From contig OY294050.1 in the NCBI GenBank assembly GCA_958510825.1, forward strand, positions 11,881,340 through 11,945,339: a stretch of DNA of 64,000 bases, in the 5' to 3' direction. The notes beneath the pieces are model-generated. The model was not told the DNA's origin. It searched no databases and was given only the letters and a program-made list of their open reading frames with translations. This document shows, in pieces, positions 51,301 to 57,839 of the stretch; the first letter of the stretch is position 1, and each line of letters opens with the position of its first letter. The position numbers and the translations under genes were made by a program. The stretch is from Brachypterus glaber. Lineage: Eukaryota > Arthropoda > Insecta > Coleoptera > Kateretidae.

Positions 51301-54300
51301 TTTTTTTCTGTCAAGCCCTTTAAAAAGCAGACATTAAAATATAAATTCATTAAAAAACATTCAATTATTAATACATAAGTCATGGTCTAGAATAGGACAT
51401 ATATTGTAATATAACTTAATATTGTTGTATAATTTGACGCAAAAACTAATAGTAAAAATAAAGTGTTACTCATATAGGTTTTATTATATATAATAAAACA
51501 AATATTGACAATATGAGATAGGTACCTGTTCTCTAAGCTTAATCAATATTTTTCAAAACCAGGTTTGATAGCAATCTTGTTCATACAAATAAGTGTTATT
51601 ATAAACTAAAAGTACGAAATTATCAAGAAAGCGTTCTTGTCAAAAGAAGTAAAAACGAAAATAAAGTTTAGTGCCTTATAGACGGAAAACTATTAAAATC
51701 TATAAAGAAATTGCACTGCTCTACTACAGAATTTTCACAATCAATGAGAAAATCCCTACCAAAAGCACTAGGGCTGTTATTTTACGCCTTTTTGCGATCA
51801 TCAGTGATTGGTATGGTGGCTTTCGCACCGACTTTTGAAAATTTAAAACACTTATTAAAAATAAGTATATCTTTATCGAGAGCGTACAAATTGGTGGCGC
51901 CATCTAATGTTTGCACCAAAGTACTACACATTAGATGTTGGCACACACAGGCGGACAAAAAATTTGTCTCGAAGCTAGCACCTAGTACCGACACGGCAAA
52001 TCAAATTATAAATGAAAATAAAGTAAAAACATCGTTATATTAAAATAGTTTGATATATTTTTTTTAATAATAATATTCATACTATACTGTATACTAAATA
52101 TATGTAGTATACTATAGTAGGTGTAAACCAAAAGATATATAATAGTAAAACAAACTCACGACATAATGTAATGTATTATGTATTTTTTTATTAAAATCAA
52201 TCATTTCTGATTTTTTGACAGAATAAATTTAGGATTATTACAATAATGCCCAGGATATTACCTAAAGACATCATTAATAAGAATTTAATAGTCAATACAA
52301 ATCGAAGTTAATTAATATTGTTTAAAGCGCTTCTATATATTGTTCAATTTTTATGAATTTGTGAAGAAGGTAAATTTCCTAAATTTTAAGTCTGTTTAGA
52401 ACTTTTACAGTGAAAGTTAATTTTAAGAATTAAATAGTTTAAAATTAGAGCTATTCAAATAAAATAAACTAATTAAATGATATTTATACTGTGCCTGAAC
52501 ATTTTAAATAGAAACTATATTTTTTTATTTTTAATTAGTATAATTACAATTTGATTTAAATGACTGATATAAATTGGTTGGTATTTTCCTTCAATTTTTG
52601 ATTATTATTCTTTAAATAAAATTGTCATTCTTGGATTTTAAATAAAAATTCAGAATAAAAAAATAAAAAAACGTGCTGTAAAGCTACGAAGCTACATTTT
52701 TATTATTTTTTGTTGCAAAAATGAGATTCTTTGTTTAATCAAAACAATGATTATTATTGTTGAAATCCAAATTCTAATTAATCTAAAATTCTTTATTTAT
52801 AATTTTTTTCGTAATAATTAAATATTATGCTGATATCAAATAACATGTGATATGACCCACATATCCAATTAGTTAAATATAAATAAACAGTTTTGAACCT
52901 GATAAATTACCTACATTTTAAACAATTGTTATCAAAAACATGTGTTAATTTAATTAGATAACGGTATTTACGCAAATTTGTAATATTTAGTAGATATTAG
53001 ATATCAAAATTTATACGTTATAGAAATTAGTTGAAATTTTAATTTAAAGTTTTTTAAAAAAAGCTTTTTTTTAAAGAATACTCACGGGGTCCGTAAAAAT
53101 CGGGCTGACCGCGAGGAAATCTTTTGTACAAACCAAAGGAACTCAGGAGGAACTCTGGAGGAACTCCGAGGAACTCTGGAGGAACTCCGAGGAACTCTGG
53201 AGGAACTCCGAGGAACTCTGGAGGAACTCCGAGGAACTCTGGAGGAACTCCGAGGAACTCTGGAGGATCTCCGAGGAACTCTTTGCAAAAAGGAGGAACT
53301 CTGGAGGAACTCTTTGCAAAATGGAGGAACTCTTTGCAAAATGGAGGAACTCTTTGCAAAATGGAGGAACTCTGGAGGAACTCTGGAGGAACTCTTTGTA
53401 AAAAGGAACTCTTTTATGAAGCTGAAATTTGCAACGTTTTTTTGCAACGAAAATTCAAATAGTTTATAAGTACTAGTTTCATAACATACCTTTTTAACGC
53501 ACAAGTACACTTTAGAAAACAAGCCGCTTGCGACGAGTTTTATAAAGTACTAGTGCGCTAAAAACGTGTTATGGAATTAGTGCTTTAATATACTATTTGA
53601 ATTTTCGATGCAAAAAAACGTTGCAAACTTCAGCTTCATACTCTTTTGTACAAATTTCAGATGGACGCGGTCAGAAACAATTATTATTTATTACCCATGT
53701 GGATTAAGGTTCTTATGTGCCGTTACAAACACTTTATTAAAACATCCTACCTTTGGGCGCCAATTTCTTTTTTGAAGGGCGCCAAGTTTGATAGAAACCG
53801 TCAGGGACAAAGCCTTATTACCCATGTGGATTAAGGTTCTTATGTGCCGTTACAAACACTTTATTAAAACATCCTACCTTTGGGCGCCAATTTCTTTTTT
53901 GAAGGGCGCCAAGTTTGATAGAAATCGTCAGGGACAAAGCCTTTTTTTTTCCTGAAGGTAATTTTGGGGTGCCAATTTTTGTTTTGTAGGGGCGCCAAGT
54001 TTGGCAGAAACCGTCAGGGACAAAGCTTTTTTTATGATTTTTTTTGGGCGCCAACTTCTTCTCTGTAGGGGCGCCAAGTCGAAACCGTCAGGGACAAAGC
54101 TTTTTTTTGAGGTCCCTTATTGGCAGTAGTGCTTGCACAGCGGTAATTTCTACGGCTTATTTGCCAAAAATTACCCCTTCCAGAGAGGAACTCCTAAGGA
54201 ACACAGGAACTCTGGAGGAACTCTTTGCAAAAAGGAACTCTTTGCAAAAAGGAACTCCTTTGTACAAATTTCAGACGCGGTCAGCCCCTCGGTAAAAATT

Positions 54301-57300
54301 TTTTTTATTCACTTTAATGAAAAAGATAAAAGAGTAATATAAAATAAAATTAAATTAAAAAAACTTTTAAATTTGGTGTTGAATACAACGAAAAAAGTTT
54401 TTGGGCGGTTTTAAGTGTTCATTCAAAACCATTTTTTAATGTAATGCTTACATTAACAAATTTTAATATATTTTTTTGTATATTTATATTTTTAATGTAT
54501 GAGCTATTTGAATTTGCAACGTTTTGCAAATACATACCTACTCATCAACATTTTTCTTAAGTAATTTGCTTAATTGGTGAGAATAAGAATACATTAACAA
54601 TGATTTTAACTACAATTAGGTAGTTGTATATTTTGTTACGAGAAACGGCACTGACACAATTTAATCTGGTGTTTCTCATACATGTTTATTTTTGATAAAA
54701 ACTATAATTAATTTTAAATTTCTTTGTATTTAATTAAAAATATCAAAATAATTATTATTTTTAAAAAACAACATTTTTAGTGGGAAATTTCTATAAAGAA
54801 TGAGAATACAAAATTGTTAAGTACCTTATTTAAATAATAATGTGCATATATATTCTATACAACTATATTATTATTTGGATAAAAAGTTTAGAGCAGTTGA
54901 AATAATTTGAATCTCTACTATTTTTTTAGTAAAAGTGAGATTATTTATTTAAGAAAGCTATACCTAGGGGGTGAAAGATTTGGTTTACTTAAATGCCGCT
55001 AAATCTTAAAACGATGTTTTGTATTAATTAAACTGTATAGTTAATTAATACCATCTTACACTGTAAAAAATGACGGTAAAATTAAAATAAGATTAAATTT
55101 TAAAATTTATATGATTTAAACAGACCGTTTTATAAGAAATTTAACTGTTTAAATTTACCCTTTAAATGTACCATGACAATGTAATTTAAAAGTTTTATCC
55201 TAAAATCGAATTTCAAAATTATTTACAATATTGTTTTGTAATAAATTAATTTACTAATGAATCTGTCTCGGAACCTGTCATTAAAAAATAATTATATTAT
55301 TACGTATTATGATTGCGAAGGGATATAAAGAGGAAGATAATCTGTGAAAATTAAGGTGGAACGCAGAATAAGGATTTGAAAATTTAATGTGAAAATTATA
55401 AAACGTCAAAATTTGAATATTTTTTTTTTCAAAATTAATGGAGAGCCCCTAGCACAAGCCAAAAGCTTACTTGGGGCCCTCCATACTTATGTAGTATTTT
55501 TGCAAGTAATAAACTATAAATATATAACCTAATTACTGTACGACATTTGGCGAAATTTTAATTCCAAAGTTAATTTTAATTTTACAATTTATTTTTGGTA
55601 CTAATAGTTGGCGATTAAATTGCAGGTTACCGTACCGAAAAAAAAAAAATTACAGTGTACTTCATTTTGTTAAAAAAACGCACGTGTCAATCCACGAGTT
55701 TTAGAAATCCCATAATTTAATTAAATAGGAAACACATTCAATTCATAGAAATACGATTAATAATACACGTACACTAATTACGAAATGTTATGTTATTACG
55801 TGAATGATTCAGCCGTTAATTTAAAACCAGATGATTCATTTATATTTCATCTTAAAAACTAAAATATTTTTTATGTGTTATCTACAATTTTCAGATCAGG
55901 TTTTCAAAGGTAATATCCAACGAACTAACAACTCTTCTCTCTAGAATACGCATACCGTTAATATAAAGTATTGCCAACACTCGGTTTGTTTGTAAACAAA
56001 TAGTAGGTATATTCAGGCCTGAACAATAACAATTACCAGTAACTGTTATTGTTGTATCTGTTAGAACAAAGCTGTGCGAGTAAGACAGACATATGTATAT
56101 GTTGGCTACGTTTTTGTCAGTTTTTACAAATGAAATGCCTATTCTAGAGAGAAAAGTTATTAGTTCGTTGGTAATATCACAAGAATGGGATAATTTTTTC
56201 AATGAAAGATATTGCTTTTAATTCCAAATTTGTTTTTCTTGATTAAAACTTGCAATAAATTACATGGAGAAAGCAAAACTATTCCAAAAATATATCCGAT
56301 TCACGTGAAAAGTAAGAATATTTATAAATACAACAGCAATAAATTACTTTACACAAATTCCCAGGGCGTAAGCCCCTAATTGGTGAGCAAAACTACTGTA
56401 GATATGTATTTGTGAGAACTTTTTGGTCAATAAATACTTCATACTTATTTATGTCGTCGTTTTCATTTATTCAAATATAAGGGAAATAATTGGATCTACT
56501 TAAAAGCCTTTTAGTAATAGGGTACAATGTTCTTTGGCGCAATTTAATACCATTTTCCAGCGTTTAGTAATAATGTTATCATTTTCCAGATTTTAGTAAT
56601 AGGGTACAATGTTACTATTTTCCAGATTTAACCATTTTCCAGATTTTAATAATAGGGTACAATGTTTTTTGGCGCAATTTGTAACTATTTTCACGAAAAG
56701 TTTGTTAATATCAACCTGAAATGTTTCAAATTCAAAACATTAAAAACTATTAAAACGATATTGTTCCAGCTTTTAGTAATATGGTACAATGTTCTTTGTC
56801 AACATTTTCCAGCTTTTAGTAATAGGGTACAATGTTACCACTTTCCAGCTTTAAGTAATAGGGTACAATGTTTTTCGGCGCAATTTGTTACCATTTTCAC
56901 AAGAAGTTTCTTAGTATCAACCTTGATTGTTTCGAATTCAAAGCTTTAAAAAGTTATAAGATTATTTTAAAATTCCTTTGAGAAAAGTAAACCAATATTT
57001 TCTTGTGGGTTAAAAAGGACCACGTTGTTTATAACGTCTTTAATTTTTAAGATAAATGGATTTTAACATAATAAGGTAACTCATTAATTAATGATTAGAA
57101 AATTAAGTTTTGATGATTGGATTTAATTATATGACTAATAGTTTATGGCGAAGAAAACCTGATTTTGCAAAATGCATTCGACAACATTAAAAAAAAACAC
57201 GATTTTAGTAGTTATAAGTATTTAAATCTTTTTAGTATTTAAATAATGTTAGTAAGAATATCTAAAGATGATCTTAGGTCAACTTACCACAGCAGTTAAC

Positions 57301-57611
57301 GTTCCCCTAACTGTAATTCCAACTTGTGGTTCCACCTTGATGGTTACTCCCGGTTCTATGATCAATTCTGCATTCCTTTCCACAATTATATCGTTTCTCA
57401 ACCAATAAGGACTTCTATCCTTACTAAAAATAATCCTTTCGTCCACTATCGTACCCCCAGGATGCTCTGTTCTCGGAGAAACTCCATCTCTGTTGTTATT
57501 ATAAGGATATTGTTGGTTACTGTAGTAATCATTGGGTTCCTGAAGGATAACTAGATCAAAATACACTACGAAACACGCAAAAAACAAAAACGTCCGCGAA
57601 TAATTACACAT
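20471..57611 (-). CDS. bark: Protein bark beetle (Anakonda) homolog, complete nine-exon gene
   Basis: Joined coding exons on the minus strand: 57611-57288, 36082-35913, 35624-29479, 28961-28750, 28611-28256, 27895-27770, 22876-22410, 22137-21884, 21331-20471. All borders are GT..AG, all phases agree, and the total is 8916 nt (2971 residues plus stop). Seen in order: signal peptide (about 1-23); SRCR domains at about 133-239, 994-1100 and 1820-1943; long parallel-beta-helix-like Asn-rich stretches between them; a C-type-lectin-like domain (about 2502-2598); one membrane helix (about 2615-2639); and a cytoplasmic tail of about 330 residues. This is the architecture of Drosophila Bark/Anakonda, which marks tricellular junctions of epithelia and is needed to recruit Gliotactin and seal tricellular septate junctions. 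Length is close to the fly protein. Function is by homology; the exon model comes from the sequence alone. Confidence 0.93.
21884..22137 (-). CDS. bark: bark exon 8: transmembrane segment
   Basis: Codes residues 2601-2685. The membrane helix is ISVISSFALALLLIIIVIAF, followed by a basic stop-transfer stretch (YSKSKFRKTQRLERR) and a Ser/Arg-rich juxtamembrane region. The acceptor is GTTTTTAG. The donor is TTG|GTAAGT, phase 0. Confidence 0.9.
22173..22235. repeat. 63-bp near-perfect hairpin in bark intron 7
   Basis: AAACCATAGAAAAAAT at the left end pairs with ATTTTTTCTATGGTTT at the right end, with further pairing inward (TCTCTCCAAAATAT/ATATTTTGAAGAGA) and almost no loop. It could be a tiny palindromic MITE or a structured intronic RNA. 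Confidence 0.6.
22410..22876 (-). CDS. bark: bark exon 7: last NYWG motif and C-type-lectin-like domain
   Basis: Codes residues 2445-2600 and the first base of codon 2601. It opens with the third NNYWGFNTT motif, then enters a C-type-lectin-like domain from about Cys2502: CPPGWDLVGETCYMY, SFPEAKAFC, and closing Cys residues (VEVEECQERHPFICEI). At about 97 residues the domain is slightly short. I do not see the EPN/QPD-type calcium and sugar motifs, so sugar binding is not implied. It ends in phase 1 at G|GTACGA, a less typical donor. Confidence 0.9.
23010..23185 (+). other. Open stretch with coding look and splice donor
   Basis: A plus-strand frame with no start codon reads EQNKAIELGLRKQLEQNIRA, then IKKCVLNLRHIREYCQHKVR and KATELNDEDWNILYMG, followed by a good donor (ATGG|GTAAGA). 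The preceding bases in the same frame (KTWITTEI, then a stop) resemble LINE endonuclease/RT linkers. It lies antisense in bark intron 6. The family is not recognised; it is probably a transposon scrap. Confidence 0.25.
23691..24255. repeat. Direct duplication (~300-bp units) in bark intron 6
   Basis: TATTTTATGTAAAACAACGA, then TCAGCAAACATATATGTATT and GTCAAACGTAACTTTTTATC appear in order at about 23730-23850 and again about 303 bp later. AACGTGTTAACAACCCAACT follows each copy (23938, 24196). Confidence 0.75.
24555..24582. repeat. (ATT)n microsatellite
   Basis: A run of ATT repeats within a wider TA/ATT-rich patch (24535-24630). Confidence 0.7.
24841..25065 (-). pseudogene. Possible gustatory-receptor-like remnant
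   Basis: The minus-strand frame reads NLTNIYYYGSATSVAIFSFL, then INCTHKCNETGQTLHNLWTN and KYCKDESECQEYIRFIDR before a TAA. A membrane helix followed by C..KCNETGQTLHNL resembles the TM6 to loop region of insect gustatory receptors. The expected last exon (TYhhhh motif) and the rest of the protein are missing. The match rests on one region, so this is a weak call. Confidence 0.22.
25091..25290. repeat. 12-bp minisatellite (ATTTCATAAAAT)n
   Basis: About 16 near-identical 12-bp units with a few changes (CGTA, CACA, GTTT), followed by a short (ATT)n and a stray unit pair near 25337-25356. A 12-bp period keeps several frames open on both strands, which gives long false frames here. Confidence 0.95.
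26000..26170. mobile_element. 171-bp fold-back MITE in bark intron 6
   Basis: A perfect 28-bp inverted repeat: TCAAGCAAGAGAGTAAATTA... at 26000-26027 with its complement at 26143-26170. Pairing continues imperfectly inward (GTAAATATTTTTGAA against TTGAAAATATTCAC). Non-coding. Confidence 0.8.
26203..27695. mobile_element. 1.5-kb fold-back element, TTAA-flanked, in bark intron 6
   Basis: The ends CTATAATTTCGC and GCGAAATTATAG are flanked by TTAA on both sides (26199-26202, 27696-27699). The arms stay recognisably inverted for about 600 bp. For example, AGAGGGGGCAACGATGTT near 26690 faces AACATCGTTGCCCCCTCT near 27316, and ATGCACGTATGCCATTTTC near 26803 faces GAAAATGGCATACGTGCA near 27179. The TTAA flanks fit piggyBac- or Kolobok-like integration. 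No transposase frame survives. Confidence 0.75.
26419..26668. repeat. 127-bp tandem duplication inside the fold-back left arm
   Basis: TATAATTATTTAAAATTTAG and GTGACCCTCATGAGTGACTA, then ATGCATAGGGAGCG recur 127 bp apart with few differences. The right arm has only one such unit, so the duplication came after the fold-back formed. Confidence 0.75.
27770..27895 (-). CDS. bark: bark exon 6
   Basis: Codes residues 2403-2444 plus part of Leu2445. It reads NYAVHRDSRSTVVAGTAGQH then YVDNIFMDPDNDYEMITVNR. It is too short to stand out as an open frame but is supported by a TTTTTTTCAG acceptor, a GTAAGT donor and phase agreement on both sides. Confidence 0.88.
28256..28611 (-). CDS. bark: bark exon 5: beta-helix segment
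   Basis: Codes residues 2285-2402 plus the first two bases of His2403. It starts NNLVQNNQGGLHIKADSRG and continues with Asn-rich rungs (VTIYRNYFTRN). The acceptor is TTTTTTAG. The donor is CA|GTAAGT, phase 2. Confidence 0.9.
28750..28961 (-). CDS. bark: bark exon 4: beta-helix segment
   Basis: Codes residues 2214-2284 (NRDVQHNISTSVINDNRQGG and following), with beta-helix-like rungs such as VTIEKNQFKNN. The acceptor is TTTTAG and the GTAAGT donor leaves phase 0. Confidence 0.9.
29479..35624 (-). CDS. bark: bark exon 3: giant 6.1-kb ectodomain exon
   Basis: Codes residues 166-2213 without a stop. It completes SRCR1 (WTRSDMETACRQLGF...), then a long beta-helix region rich in Asn and short turns, an NWLG...FKPFL motif (about 827-862), a second PGV cap (about 928), SRCR2, a second beta-helix, NYWG...KPFL (about 1663), a third PGV cap (about 1756) and SRCR3. 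Many N-glycosylation sequons suit an extracellular protein. It starts after a TTTTAG acceptor and ends in phase 1 at GTAAGT. Three repeated modules in one exon suggest internal duplication of an intronless block (inference). Confidence 0.95.
35913..36082 (-). CDS. bark: bark exon 2: first half of SRCR domain 1
   Basis: Codes residues 109-165, with Asn165 split with exon 3. It opens GTENERIIITTSEES and continues into the SRCR start IRLVDGPSILAGRVQIRHG, including the SRCR-typical GxWRxVC. It ends in phase 2 at a GTAAGT donor. No long open frame marks it; it is supported by phase and by continuity of the SRCR domain into exon 3. Confidence 0.9.
37344..37478. mobile_element. PIF/Harbinger-like MITE, copy 1 (135 bp)
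   Basis: The ends GGGCCACTTGCACCAA and TTGGTGCAAGTGGCCC are perfect inverted repeats, flanked by TAA at 37341-37343 and 37479-37481. The TWA target site and length fit PIF/Harbinger-type MITEs. Confidence 0.88.
39741..39803 (-). ncRNA. Possible tRNA-derived SINE head
   Basis: The minus strand reads GGTAGCTCAATGGCACAGG, which fits the tRNA A-box TRGCNNARYGG. About 30 nt on, GGAACCTGATCTGGAACC could be a decayed B-box arm. A proper tRNA cloverleaf does not form, so a SINE remnant is more likely than a tRNA gene. Confidence 0.3.
39913..40137. mobile_element. 225-bp fold-back MITE with G-run ends
   Basis: The left arm GGGGGGGTCCATAAAATACG, then CACAAATGACCAAAATTCAT, faces its complement ATGAATTTTGGTCAATTTGT, then GACGTATAAGGGGG. 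The arms are about 100 bp around a C-run/G-run centre at about 40013-40041. The TCCATAAA.TACGTCAC start is a recurrent arthropod repeat motif. A short forward frame over it is not a gene. Confidence 0.8.
42479..42591. repeat. 113-bp hairpin with perfect 34-bp outer arms
   Basis: ATATTGCTATTTTGGCAATA... (42479-42512) pairs perfectly with 42558-42591. The inner part also pairs (ATTTTGGCCCATATTG against CAATACTGGCCAAAAT), leaving only a few unpaired bases in the middle. It is either a palindromic MITE or a precursor-like RNA hairpin. Confidence 0.8.
42608..43471. mobile_element. Second CCCAGT-ended element (864 bp) in bark intron 1
   Basis: The ends CCCAGTCCGCACA and TGTGTTGACTGGG are imperfect inverted repeats related to those of the MBLAC1-intron element. 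Inside are two 80-bp-spaced direct copies (GATTTTTTARGTWACATGTG and following), several ACATACATATGTATG/ACATAACATG units and a 40-bp palindrome. No TA duplication is evident, so the borders are less sure. Confidence 0.55.
42777..42816. repeat. 40-bp perfect palindrome
   Basis: The left half TATGATACATAACATGCAAT is followed directly by its exact reverse complement, with no spacer. It lies inside the 42.6-43.5 kb element. Confidence 0.9.
43736..43769. repeat. 34-bp perfect palindrome
   Basis: The half-site TTTCGAGTTTTCATCAT is followed directly by its reverse complement. It is not part of any element I can delimit. Confidence 0.9.
44210..44344. mobile_element. PIF/Harbinger-like MITE, copy 2 (135 bp)
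   Basis: Same length and ends as copy 1 with only a handful of substitutions, flanked by TTA at 44207-44209 and 44345-44347. Two copies with different TWA duplications in one intron confirm the element borders. Confidence 0.9.
45219..45312. repeat. Inverted repeat hairpin
   Basis: CAACAAAATAGGG and AAAGTGGATAAAAAGTCTA face TAGACTTTTTGTCCACTTT and CTGTTTTGGTTG around ATCAATCGATAAT. It is a small palindromic MITE-like unit. Confidence 0.6.
45434..45547. repeat. Palindromic MITE-like unit (~114 bp)
   Basis: TATGGTACTAGTGGGTAAAT, ATATTGC and GAAAATTAACCTGC are mirrored by GCAGGTTAATTTTC, GCAATAT and ATTTACCCATGAGTGCCATA, with the centre GAGGCGTCAGCCAA. Confidence 0.7.
46686..47175. mobile_element. 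Element with ACGGCCGTAAC / CTACGGCCCTG ends and inner inverted repeat
   Basis: The left end CACGGCCGTAACAAAAGGGG and the right end TTCTTCGCTACGGCCCTG are imperfect inverted repeats of a 'GGGCCGTAGC + G-run' type. Inside, 46735-46925 is a strong inverted repeat (GGGTAAATCCATGG, CTGTCGTTACAGCCGC, AATGACACTT at the left and mirrored at the right). A lone CAGGCCCGTAACTGGGGGG at about 41526 may be another end of this type. Confidence 0.6.
47421..48169. mobile_element. Tc1/mariner-like remnant with internal duplication
   Basis: The ends AACTGATCGAAAAAAGTTAA(GGATA) and (TATCC)TTAACTTTTTTTTCGATCAGTT are inverted repeats flanked by TA. Inside, the frame LDQDQLNRLILSMPHRVEAV then LANRGRITRC and a stop matches the C-terminal tail of Tc1-like transposases (..SMPRRI.AVI...GG.T.Y). 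The catalytic DDE region is missing, so it is non-autonomous. The middle is duplicated as 47551-47790 and 47791-48022. Confidence 0.8.
47551..48022. repeat. 240-bp tandem duplication, no differences seen
   Basis: Unit 1 is 47551-47790. Unit 2 (47791-48022) matches it base for base wherever I compared it and ends within the element. Both carry the transposase tail and its stop. Confidence 0.93.
49694..50528 (+). mobile_element. 5'-truncated jockey-like LINE with 10-bp target duplication
   Basis: The insertion is bounded by TCACCTCTTA at 49684-49693 and again at 50529-50538. It contains the last part of a reverse transcriptase, a short AT-rich 3' UTR with an AATAAA at about 50502, and a (TAC)n tail. 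The layout is that of target-primed reverse transcription that stopped early. Confidence 0.88.
49696..50349 (+). pseudogene. Reverse-transcriptase C-terminal domain, intact frame but 5'-truncated
   Basis: The frame runs open to TAG at 50347-50349. It shows MEWFKSWRMNINPQKSQLII, the KYLGVFLDSKLN block (the KxLG motif of RT thumb/palm), IYQTICRPLLKYAAP and a trailing NEDLYAKTGVTPIVERLA, typical of jockey-clade ends. The catalytic FADD and endonuclease are absent because the copy is truncated at about 49694. Uninterrupted codons suggest a fairly young insertion. There is no real start codon. Confidence 0.85.
51901..51937. repeat. Short inverted repeat CATCTAATGT/ACATTAGATG
   Basis: 10-bp perfect arms with a 17-nt loop inside an otherwise unremarkable open stretch (51711-52043) that has no recognisable domain. 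Confidence 0.4.
53138..53414. repeat. GGAGGAACTC minisatellite array, ~21-bp period
   Basis: The unit GAGGAACTCTGGAGGAACTC (plus C) is repeated about five times almost perfectly (53169-53275), then variants with CTTTGCAAAATGGAGG. A 21-bp period keeps frames open on both strands (NSGGTPR-like heptads), so the long frames here are not genes. Confidence 0.95.
53694..54105. repeat. 127-bp tandem repeat plus degenerate units
   Basis: Unit 1 (53694-53820) and unit 2 (53821-53942) are nearly identical. They carry TGTGCCGTTACAAACACTTT, TTGGGCGCCAATTTCTTTTT and GAAACCGTCAGGGACAAAGC. Two shorter decayed units follow (about 53943-54025 and 54040-54105), keeping GGGCGCCAA and CGTCAGGGACAAAGC. Confidence 0.9.
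54190..54265. repeat. Second GGAACTC array
   Basis: Several GGAACTC(CTAAGGAACAC / TTTGCAAAAA) units repeat the theme of the 53.1-kb array near the right end of the composite element. Confidence 0.8.
54300..55910. other. Intronic stretch, no gene seen
   Basis: AT-rich. The only structured item is 55437-55490: read on the minus strand it gives ATGGAGGGCCCCAAGTAAGC and GGGGCTCTCCATTAATTTTG. It resembles 1597-1638 and may be a LINE 3' end. Confidence 0.4.
55917..56171. mobile_element. MITE family A, complete copy in bark intron 1
   Basis: A 255-bp element running from CCAACGAACTAACAACT to AGTTATTAGTTCGTTGG, flanked by a perfect 6-bp duplication TAATAT (55911-55916 and 56172-56177). No transposase is present. 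A 6-bp duplication does not settle the superfamily (hAT and Dada-like are possible). Confidence 0.9.
56508..56960. repeat. Irregular minisatellite (TTTTAGTAATAGGGTACAAT units)
   Basis: TTTTAGTAATAGGGTACAAT plus GTT, joined by CATTTTCCAG and, in some units, TTTGGCGCAATTTG, recurs about seven times. A larger period (about 220 bp, with TTTTCACRARAAGTTTSTTA and ATCAACCT) overlays the short one. Confidence 0.85.
57288..57611 (-). CDS. bark: bark exon 1: signal peptide and first beta-helix cap
   Basis: Codes residues 1-108 and ends in phase 0 at a GTAAGT donor. The start is fixed by an in-frame TGA six codons upstream (57627-57629), unless an unseen 5' exon is spliced in. Residues 5-23 are hydrophobic (FLFFACFVVYFDLVIL) and fit a signal peptide. 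Residues 84-104 (LIIEPGVTIKVEP and following) are the first copy of a cap motif that returns near residues 925 and 1753. Confidence 0.9.
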
Positions 57612-57839
57612 TGTCTCATCAGTTTTTCAAAAAACGGAACATTTGTTTCACCAAATTACCGAAAAACACTTTTGGATCATCGTAGGAACTTCACTTTTGT
57701 TCGATATTTCAAAATAACATCAAAACCCGTTTTCTTTATTAGAACAATCGATAAAACTATTCTACACTGGACAACCAAACAAAAATTTAAAAATATCCGC
57801 GTGTTTGCGCCACTATTTAGTTCAAAGCCACCCTTGTTT

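Larger units (their letters stand above)
53102..54287. mobile_element. Composite repeat bounded by GGGCTGACCGCG inverted ends
   Basis: GGGCTGACCGCG at 53102-53113 and CGCGGTCAGCCC at 54276-54287 face each other, each followed inward by TTTGTACAAA. A third TTTGTACAAATTTCAG with GACGCGGTCAG lies inside at 53645-53674. Between them are two GGAACTC arrays and a 127-bp tandem repeat. It may be two nested or joined copies of one element. Confidence 0.5.
36083..57287 (-). other. bark intron 1 (21.2 kb), repeat-filled
   Basis: GTAAGT donor next to exon 1 and TTTTCCAG acceptor before exon 2. The intron holds several MITEs, fold-back elements, two long perfect palindromes, a Tc1-like remnant, a 5'-truncated LINE, minisatellites and composite GGAACTC arrays, all listed separately. 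I saw no conserved protein frame apart from transposon fragments. Long first introns often carry enhancers, but no enhancer can be read from sequence here. Confidence 0.85.

Noticed and set aside
51711..52043. 110-codon plus-strand frame in bark intron 1
   Set aside because: No recognisable domain, overlapped by a similar-length minus frame, and containing a short inverted repeat. Not enough to call a gene.
53054..53522. NSGGTPR / RVPRSSS-type repeat proteins
   Set aside because: Produced by the 21-bp GGAGGAACTC array on both strands. No start context or flanking domain.
55891..56202. 103-codon minus frame (and its 61-codon relative at 8356-8541)
   Set aside because: Both lie across MITE family A copies and run past the borders of the element. 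Similarity is due to the shared MITE, not to a protein.
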